Of a stretch of DNA of 64,000 bases, positions 57,150-64,000 are shown one piece after another (position 1 is the first letter of the stretch; each line of letters starts with the position of its first letter). A program made the position numbers and the translations under genes. This stretch comes from Odobenus rosmarus divergens (Eukaryota; Chordata; Mammalia; Carnivora; Odobenidae): NCBI RefSeq assembly GCF_000321225.1, contig NW_004452099.1, positions 86,435 through 150,434 of the forward strand, in the 5' to 3' direction. Below the pieces are notes generated by a model. That model made no database searches, was not told the DNA's origin, and was given only the letters and a program-made list of their open reading frames with translations.

Positions 57150-57371
57150 GTGGTCTGGGTGAAAACTTTGTAGTGGATTTAACAGATCACGGAGGCTATG
57201 GGGCAGGCTTGCTGAAGAAGACCATGGGGCTTGTGGAATTGGGTGTATGTGACAATCTACAGGAGAGGCTAAGAAAATTGTACACAAAGATTCTTGATGA
57301 TCTTGAGCAAATTCCTAACAATTCAGCATATAGAAAGTATACAGAACAGATTACAAATGAGAAGTTGAGTA
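57150..57371 (+). pseudogene. NDUFA5: NDUFA5 retrocopy, 5' half, fused to an L1 3' end
   Basis: NDUFA5 (B13) is a small accessory subunit of mitochondrial complex I, about 116 residues. From 57202 the frame reads '[15 protein letters not shown]', then '[16 protein letters not shown]', then '[15 protein letters not shown]' to about 57368, close to the NDUFA5 N-terminal half. An ATG lies at 57198-57200 where the start codon should be, but it is shifted relative to the coding frame by a small insertion (gggcagg against an expected gcgggc-like string), so translation from it fails. The bases before it (57150-57197) look like 5'UTR. There are no introns. The second half of the protein is absent: at about 57371 the sequence becomes L1 3' sequence in the same orientation. 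Not expected to make complex I protein. Confidence 0.88.
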
Positions 57372-57772
57372 TAACTAAGTCAGAGAGAAAAAGACAAATA
57401 CCCTATGATTTTTCACTTATATGTGGAACCTAAAACACAAAACAAGTGAACAAACATTACATAACAGAAAAAGATTCATAGACAGCATTATCAGACTGGT
57501 GGTTAAGAGAGTGGGGAGGGGTTGGTGGTCAGGCAACATAGGTGAAGGAGATAAACAGGTACAGTCTTCTAGTTATGAAATAAGTAAGTCATGGGGTTGT
57601 AATGTACAGCATAGGGAACATAGTCAATAATACTATAATAACTTTGTATGGTAAATAATGATAACTAGACTTATTGTGGGGATCATTTTATAATATATAA
57701 AATATTAAATCACTATGATGTACACCTGAAACTAATAAGATATTGTGTGTCAATTACAATTCAGAAAAAAGA
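57372..57772 (+). mobile_element. Old L1 3' end joined to the NDUFA5 fragment
   Basis: 'actaagtcagagagaaaaagacaaataccctatgatttttcacttatatgtggaacctaaaacacaaaac' is ORF2 terminal/3'UTR sequence. It continues 'gacagcattatcagactggtggttaagag', 'agttatgaaataagtaagtcatggggttgtaatgtacagcatagggaacatagtcaataatac', and 'gatgtacacctgaaactaataagatattgtgtgtcaattacaattcagaaaaaag'. It is complete to a short A-rich end. Confidence 0.92.
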
Positions 57773-59636
57773 AACTGATTCAGTATCTCTCAGTTAGGTG
57801 ATTGCATGTCTATCCACAGCTTTAAATAAATCAACATCTCTCTAAAATGGTAGGAAGAAAAGCAGGGGAAACTAAGAGGAGGAAGAGGAAGAACAATTTC
57901 CTGAACTCTCTCTAACTTCCTCCTCTCCAACTTCAATATAGCATGCCACCTTACCTGGGGTTGACTCCAAGTAACTAAAAAAAAAAAAAAAAATCTCATA
58001 TTACTTGTTCCACATCAAACTACAACCATTAAGTTTAAATATGAGCAGCATTATTTATTAAGTCAAACATTACAATTTTATGATAAATGAAATGATACAT
58101 AGGAAAAAGTGTTATCACATAATATTTGTGGTCTATCTTCAAAATGCAACTAATTAATGTTGAAGCTTTATAGTTATTTTAGATATGATTTTATACTAAC
58201 TCTAATATGTTTATTAAAATTACCATATTTCTATAAATATAAAAGCAATTAAATATGTACAAGCCATCATTTCAGAATATTTTTCTGACAGATTTTGGGT
58301 TTAAAACAGCAAGTTTACAACAAGAAAGTAGTGGTTATGAAGAATCCATAAGAAATCTTATTTCAGAAAAATAATACCAGAGGAACAAGACTTTTACTCA
58401 TATTCTTGCTCTGATTCCAATCCAACTTGATTTTTGTTTTCATTTTCTATTTTAACTCTAGAATCTCAACATGTAACCTGTAAACAGATTGAGAATGCCA
58501 GGGGAAATCTAAGGATGAGAAATCAACTGGCAGAGCATAGATTAAATATTGAAAATAGACACCTTTCTAACTCCCATTTGAGAGTTTAGAATTTAGAGAT
58601 AAAGCCGGTATATTAATTAGGAGCCATTGATTATACCACTACATAATTCAGGATGGATTCAGAAAGAAGCCTAATACATATTTTATGTATATGCGGTTAC
58701 AAAGCTTTTGAAATTATTATGTTAAAAAGGCATTTTAACTTTGAAAAGTCATGTCATAAATCAAGATGAACAGGAGAATTTAGAACATTAGAGTCATGCC
58801 TGTCCTTTATAATGACTTGTGATATTTAAAACAGCCAACTTTTTGTTTTTTTATGCTCCTTAAGAAGTTAATATTTTAATTTAATATTTTTCAGGAATTA
58901 TTGCTACCTAATAACTTATATACTAATTAAAACTTGGTAGAAATAATTGTCAAATCTTCTTTCTCCAACTGTAAATGTTAGCATATTAAAAATAACACCA
59001 TAATATTATCTACCCACCATATTTAATATATGTGTGTGAAGGCATGGAAACTTAAATCATTTTAGGCAAGAAAAGAGAATTTCAAGAAAGGCCTCATGAT
59101 TTTTTTCTTCTATTTGTATTTATTATAAATAATGTTGATCTATTGCTTAGAGCTACTGTTAATACTAAATAGTTGATGAATTACATTAATCTAACCCTTT
59201 CTGAATTTAATCATTCTTCCTTTAAGTAGTGTAGAAATGACTTGACAGAGTATTCTTAGAAAAGGAACTTAAAACAACGTGCAATTTGAGCTCATTTTTA
59301 AGGGAAAAAATGCCATTTTGAAGTGAATGCGTGTACCTTTATTTTCCCCTCAAGATTTTATTGGCTATTGCTTTGCTTGAATTTAAGTGCATAAGTAGAC
59401 AACAAATACTGAAAGGGCATAAATAAATGGATTTGCCTCTGAGAAGCACTGTTTAATTACCTATATTGAGTGTCTCTTTGTATATGTTTTATCAAAAGTG
59501 TTTTATTCTCTAAATACATATAATTTTTCTTCTGATTTCTAAATTATGCACATTATATGTAATTTGGAAAGAAAAAAAATCCCAAGAACTATAAATAAAG
59601 ATAGAAGCATAACAAAGTTTATTATAAAAACAAACC

Positions 59637-59668
<32 letters not shown>

Positions 59669-60083
59669 AGAAACCAACCAGATTGTTAGCATTTTCCCTA
59701 TTAGTAAGTGTTCATCTGATTAGGTAGAACTGTATCTAAAATTTGGCCCCAAGACTTAATGACATCACGATTCTACCTAATTATATAATTTTAAGCTTTA
59801 GCTTTCATTTGTAAATGTGTAAACTGTCACCAATGACTGTCGTAAAGATTATATAAGAAAATTGTAAGAGCCATGATTGTAAGAGCAATGCATATTAGTC
59901 GTTTTTATTCTTTAGAATGAGCTTCAGTGCTGGGTTGGAGCTGTATCTTAATCTAAATAATTTCTATATCAAAATTCCAAAAAGAATTCCGTAGAGAATT
60001 GAAATTATTCATCAGATTATATGAATAATTGAAAACATTTTAACATATAATGTTAATTGATTTTTAAAAAACATTATATCCCC
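57773..60083. other. Long unassigned AT-rich stretch
   Basis: About 2.3 kb with no Can-SINE and no recognised L1. An A18 run lies near 57978-57995 and an A17 run near 59637-59653. 59790-59900 ('gctttcatttgtaaatgtgtaaactg...gtaaagattatataag') hints at MIR but is too weak to call. Confidence 0.45.
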
Positions 60084-60132
60084 ATGCTTTCTCTCTCTCA
60101 AATAAATAAATAAAATCTTAAAAATAAAAAGG
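60084..60132 (+). mobile_element. Can-SINE tail fragment
   Basis: 'ctttctctctctcaaataaataaataaaatcttaaaaataaaaa' is the terminal part of a Can-SINE with no body. It lies directly upstream of a full SINE in the same orientation. Confidence 0.75.
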
Positions 60133-60310
60133 TGGGGGCCCTGGGTGGCTCAGTTGGTTAAGCAACAGACTCTTGATTTTGGCTCAGGTCATGATCTCAG
60201 GGTCTTTGGATCAAGCCCTGCATTGGGCTCCATGCTGAGCATGGAGTCTCCCTGTCCCTCTCTCTCTCTCTCAAATAAATAAATAAGATCTTTAAAAAAA
60301 TTTAAAAAAT
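60133..60310 (+). mobile_element. Can-SINE (older subtype)
   Basis: Head gggggccctgggtggctcagttgg, 'gactcttgattttggctcagg', 'gctgagcatggagtctccc', (CT)n and an AAATAAATAAATAAGATCTTT tail. No TSD is found at its own ends. Confidence 0.93.
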
Positions 60311-60447
60311 AATAAACCATTGTAGCCATGATATTGCCATGATGTTGATATTCTTTCAATGTTTTGAACACTATGCATAACTATTGAAATAATTATTGCT
60401 ATCTTGTTTATGAAGTTTTTTAGATTTGTTGGTGTTTATCTTTTTTA

Positions 60448-60546
60448 TTTTATTTTTTATTGAAATTCAATTAATTAACATATAGTGTATTATTAGCTTC
60501 AGAGGTAGAGTGCAGTGATCCATCAGTCTTATGTAATACCCAGTGC
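60448..60546 (-). mobile_element. Carnivoran L1 3' end, extreme 5' truncation (about 99 bp)
   Basis: The plus strand reads 'tattttttattgaaattcaattaattaacatatagtgtattattagcttcagaggtagagtgcagtgatccatcag', which is antisense carnivoran L1 3'UTR. The TSD tatctttttta at 60437-60447 / 60547-60557 is perfect. Confidence 0.88.
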
Positions 60547-60677
60547 TATCTTTTTTAAAGGTTTATCTGCCATTTGTATCTTTCCTTTGACGACTTTTGT
60601 TCAAATTTTGATCTATTCCTCTACTGTAGAGTTTTCTATTGATTTATTAAGAACACGTTATCTTGTGTTTTAGTATT

Positions 60678-60854
60678 TTTTTTAAAGATTTATTTATTTG
60701 AAAGAGCGAGAATGAGAGAAAAAGGGTACATGAGAGGGGAGAGGGTCAGAGGGAGAAGCAGGCTCCTTGCCGAGCAGGGAGCCCGATGCGGGACTCCAGG
60801 ACCATGACCTGAACCGAAGGCCGTCGCTTAACCAACTGAGCCACCCAGGCGCCC
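60678..60854 (-). mobile_element. Can-SINE (internally shortened)
   Basis: Minus-strand copy with head gggcgcctgggtggctcagttgg. The middle jumps from 'catggtcctggagtcc' to 'cgcatcgggctcc', missing 'cgggatcgagtcc'. The probable TSD ttagtatt at 60670-60677 / 60855-60862 is perfect. Confidence 0.94.
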
Positions 60855-60862
60855 TTAGTATT

Positions 60863-61419
60863 AAGTATTTATAGTTCTTGTATTTGAGTATATTTTCCCA
60901 TTGTTACTTACATCGCAGCTATTTGAGGACTCTGAACGTAAACAGAAGCTTTAACTAGTGAAGAATATCAAAACTGCAGTAACTCTAAACCTGAAGAATT
61001 TGAAATATCATAGAAAATTCAATGAATTTACCATTTCCCCTGCCCCTGTATTCTTCAGCCTGAACTTAATGTACCCAGAAATTTGGGAGGGAAAGCAATG
61101 GCACAGAGACCAGGGAAACTCCTTAATCTTTCTCCTTTCCTCTCTTTCTCTCTCTATATGCTTTATTTATAACCATGCAATAAGCACTTTGCAATGGGAA
61201 TGAGGAAATAATTCATTTAAAACAGTACAAAATATATACTAATAAGAATATAAGGATATTTAATAAGAAAGGAAGAAGACATTAAAAAATTCATAAAATG
61301 ATATTGAAAATGGTAAAATATTTTTTGAATAAGTGGGACAAATGTTGTGTTTAAGTGGAATATTTAATATCATTAAAAATTTCAAAAATTATCCCCACAG
61401 ATTTTTTTTAATTTGATAA
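60863..61419. other. Unassigned AT-rich DNA
   Basis: Nothing is recognised. Confidence 0.4.
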
Positions 61420-61436
61420 AATAATTTTAAAATTTC

Positions 61437-61628
61437 AGGACGCCTGGGTGGCTCAGTCAGTTTAAGCGTCTGCCTTTGGCTCAGGTCGTGATCCCAGCGT
61501 CCTGGGATCAAGTCGCACAATGGGCTCCTTGCCACTTGTTTCTTCCTCTACCTGCTGCTCTCCTTGCTTATGCTCTCCCTCTCTCTCTCTCTGACAAGTA
61601 AATAAAGAAATAATCTTAAAAAAATAAT
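61437..61628 (+). mobile_element. Can-SINE
   Basis: Head aggacgcctgggtggctcagtcag, body 'gatcccagcgtcctgggatcaagtc', tail 'acaagtaaataaagaaataatcttaaaaa'. The TSD at 61420-61436 / 61629-61645 matches at 16 of 17 positions. Confidence 0.95.
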
Positions 61629-61668
61629 AATAATTTTAAAGTTTCTATGGAAGAGTAAATCCTTCATT

Positions 61669-61692
61669 GAAACAAAACAAAACAAAACAAAC
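61669..61692 (+). repeat. (AAAAC)n simple repeat
   Basis: Four to five AAAAC units. Confidence 0.85.
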
Positions 61693-62035
61693 CACCATGA
61701 AAAACTATCACTAGAAAAAAGAAAATTTGCTCAGAAAAATACCATGTTATCATAATCAGTTTAATATCATAGTAGGGTAAAAGTAGTAACTAGATACATG
61801 CAACAAAATAAAGACTCCAGAAATAGTCTTACAGTATATTATTCTGAATCTCACTTTTCCCAATATTACATCAGGGGATCACCTCAGGGTTAGTATATAC
61901 AGACCTAACTCTTTTAAATAACACAAAATGCCAGAATGTAGATGTATTTTCATTGCTATAAATATTTCCATATTATTTTGAAGAATTTTGTACTAATTTA
62001 CAGTTATGCCAATAGTGATTTTTTTTTTTAAGAAA

Positions 62036-62260
62036 TTAAACTCTGGAACCAGAATAATTGAGTTCGGTTTCTAACTCTGCCATATACTTGCTATCTGAAT
62101 TTGTACGGATTAGTTTACCTAATTGCGCCTCAATTTTATCATCTGTAAAGTTGGTAGTAACTAGCTTGTGGGGATATTTTGAGGGTTAAATGACTCAACA
62201 TTCATAAATGCATTTATGGAAGTGCCTTACATATAAAAACACAATATAAAGGAATACTAA
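62036..62260 (+). mobile_element. MIR SINE
   Basis: Best-preserved MIR here: 'aactctggaaccagaataattgagttcggtttctaactctgccatatacttgctatctg', 'agtttacctaattgcgcctcaattttatcatctgtaaagttggtagtaact', 'ggatattttgagggttaaatgac'. The motifs are in the order and spacing of the family. Confidence 0.92.
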
Positions 62261-63354
62261 ATTAAGAAATAGTGGTGTGATGGGATGCACATGATTTAAG
62301 ACCATATGAGTTAAACAAAATACAAAATAATTTCCATATTAAAATTATATATTTTCAAATAAATATCTTATACACCTTATACCTACACAATGTTACAGTC
62401 GATTAGATCTCAATAAAGCTGTAAAAACTTAAATTGCACATTTGGTAACATAGCACAAACCACAATGGTAATAACTCCATAATTTGTATATTTTACCCAA
62501 AGATGTGGAATGATATGCCTTAACCTTATAAAGTTGCTTTTTTGGTTGTTATTTTTTGCTGTTTTGTTTTGTGCTTTGTTTTCTCATTTATTTAATTTAT
62601 CATAGTAGGTAGAATAACATTAAAATGAAAGGAAAATTTAAAAATTGTTCTTCATCAACCATTGGGGTATATTTTTATAGTAAGCATATTAGTTGTACAA
62701 TATGTGAAGTACTTTCATGATGAAATCATAGATTATTTACACTGTTATTTTGTGCTTTCTGCTTTTATTTTAATGAGTATTTATTATCTACATATTAAAA
62801 TGATACAATATTTTTAAGTTACCCATACCAATTATAGAATCCCAGGTCTATACTAGGCTATTTCCTTGCTTTATTGAAGCTTTGGAAACATTTATCTGTA
62901 TTCACTACAAAAAGCTTATTATTCATTCACCTCAAAATGCCTTCTGATAATTAGGAGTGCATTCAGGGACTTTAGCAGTGTAACGTGATACTCCCAAACT
63001 CTAGATGCTTAATTTCACCAATACATGAGCTATAATGCCTCGGCCCCAACTTAGGTGTGAGAGGGCCAAATTTCTTTCTTTATTTGTAGTGCAATTTTAT
63101 TTATTTGATATAATTTATTTTAGTGTTTATAGCAGAGTCTTCATTACTGTTCTTTAATGCTTATTTAACACAAAAGAAAGCCTTACTTTTAAACTCTGTT
63201 GATTTCCTTAAAGGGAAATAACACATTGGGAAATAGCCTATGGGCTAACTTGTATGAGCTTATGTATTTTCAGCAAATAATTCCCTGGCTTGTCTTTCTA
63301 GTTATACTTCACTGATAATTTATAAATTTAGCAACTTTCTCAAAGCTAATAGAA
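62261..63354. other. Unassigned AT-rich DNA
   Basis: Nothing is recognised apart from short T/G-rich runs near 62540-62580. Confidence 0.4.
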
Positions 63355-63369
63355 CATTAATATCCTTTA

Positions 63370-63563
63370 TTTTTTTAAAGATTTTATTTATTTATTTGAG
63401 AGAGAGAATGAGATAAAGAGGGAGCATGAGAGGGGGGAGGGTCCGAGGGAGAAGCAGACTCCCTGCTGAGCAGGGAGCCCGATGCGGGACTTGATCCCGG
63501 GACTCCAGGATCATGACCTGAGCCAAAGGCAGTCACTTAACCAACTGAGCCACTCAGGCGCCC
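63370..63563 (-). mobile_element. Can-SINE
   Basis: Complete on the minus strand, 'cctggagtcccggg' subtype. The TSD cattaatatccttta / cattaatatacttta at 63355-63369 / 63564-63578 matches at 14 of 15 positions. Confidence 0.96.
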
Positions 63564-63578
63564 CATTAATATACTTTA

Positions 63579-63978
63579 ACATCACCTATACTACCGGATT
63601 TTTTTTCATTTTGTTTTACTCTAATATTCTGCATCATCTGTTAAGCAGAAATTTTTAACAATCCCTCCTTTCATTGCCTATTTGATTTATATTTCATTCA
63701 ACTAGCTTCATTTAAACGAATATACGCTATAGAAGTATTATGTGGCAAAATTATAATTGACATGAAGGATGCATAGATGAGCAAAATATAAAACCTGTCT
63801 ATACATAATGTGATTCACAAAATAATGAAACAATTCTGTAGCATTTGGCACCCACTGAGTTCTTAATGTGTATTTATGTAATATGCATATATGTGGCTTC
63901 ATATAAGCCACACATTTTATAACATTTAAAAATAAGTTGAAGAATAAAAGCTGTTATTTAAAATTAATAACAGTTTTT
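63579..63978. other. Unassigned AT-rich DNA
   Basis: Nothing is recognised. Confidence 0.4.
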
Positions 63979-64000
63979 GGGTGCCTGGGTGGCTCAGTTG
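63979..64000 (+). mobile_element. Can-SINE, cut by the window edge
   Basis: The last 22 bases, gggtgcctgggtggctcagttg, are the first bases of a Can-SINE head. The rest lies outside the window. Confidence 0.88.

Noticed and set aside
59637..59653. Long A-runs (also 57978-57995, 7441-7453) as tails of processed pseudogenes
   Set aside because: No recognisable coding sequence lies upstream and no TSD was found.

Overview
The window reads as a repeat-rich, gene-poor piece of a carnivoran mammal chromosome, most likely a caniform. The diagnosis rests on about 34 copies of the tRNA-Lys-derived Can-SINE (SINEC): a head reading close to GGGCGCCTGGGTGGCTCAGT, a CT-rich 3' part, and an AAATAAATAAATAAAATCTT-type tail. 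It also rests on five 3' ends of a young carnivoran LINE-1. The SINE and L1 variants look to me more like an arctoid (bear, seal or mustelid group) than dog or cat, but I cannot fix the species from memory. The DNA is AT-rich, I see no CpG island, and no intact protein-coding gene is recognisable.

Layout. 1-14 kb: unassigned AT-rich DNA with scattered Can-SINEs and two class-I ERV-like LTRs (about 4.33-5.14 and 12.29-12.71 kb). 14.1-16.4 kb: an old L1 broken by a young L1 3' end. 16.6-20 kb: SINEs and a MIR. 20.1-24.3 kb: L2, an antisense L1M, part of an MLT1 LTR, an L1 5'UTR, and an L1M 3' half that has been split by a 556-bp retro-insertion. 24.8-30.2 kb: SINEs, an antisense L1M and two young L1 3' ends, one carrying an (AAG)n tract. 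31.4-33.2 kb: an ERV-like LTR and an antisense L2. 34.2-38.4 kb: a nested stack in which an antisense L1 contains a hAT element and a Tigger element, each split by its own Can-SINE, followed by two solo MLT1 LTRs with target duplications. 38.7-42 kb: tandem SINEs, an LTR-like region and a very short L1. 43-45.2 kb: an old L1 with a SINE. 48.4-49.5 kb: an MLT1 and a decayed Tigger transposase. 49.9-53.3 kb: an antisense HAL1/L1 with an ORF1 remnant, then an internally deleted L1. 55.1-57.8 kb: SINEs, L1 ends and a partial NDUFA5 retrocopy fused to an L1 3' end. 57.8-64 kb: mostly unassigned, with SINEs and a MIR.

The only recognisable remnant of a cellular gene is the 5' half of NDUFA5 (complex I subunit) at about 57,150-57,371, a retrocopy. 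There are therefore no genes working together here. The biology is retrotransposition: L1 supplied the machinery, Can-SINEs used it, and target-site duplications (TSDs) can be read around most copies. The two most unusual objects are the NDUFA5-L1 junction, which may be a template-switch chimera, and the Can-SINE at 23.4-24.0 kb, which appears to have carried 337 bp of upstream sequence with it. I found no evidence of a new gene system.

Limits: family names come from remembered consensus features, not from an alignment. Boundaries of old elements are approximate. Stretches called 'nothing recognised' may hold old repeats or regulatory DNA I cannot see by eye.
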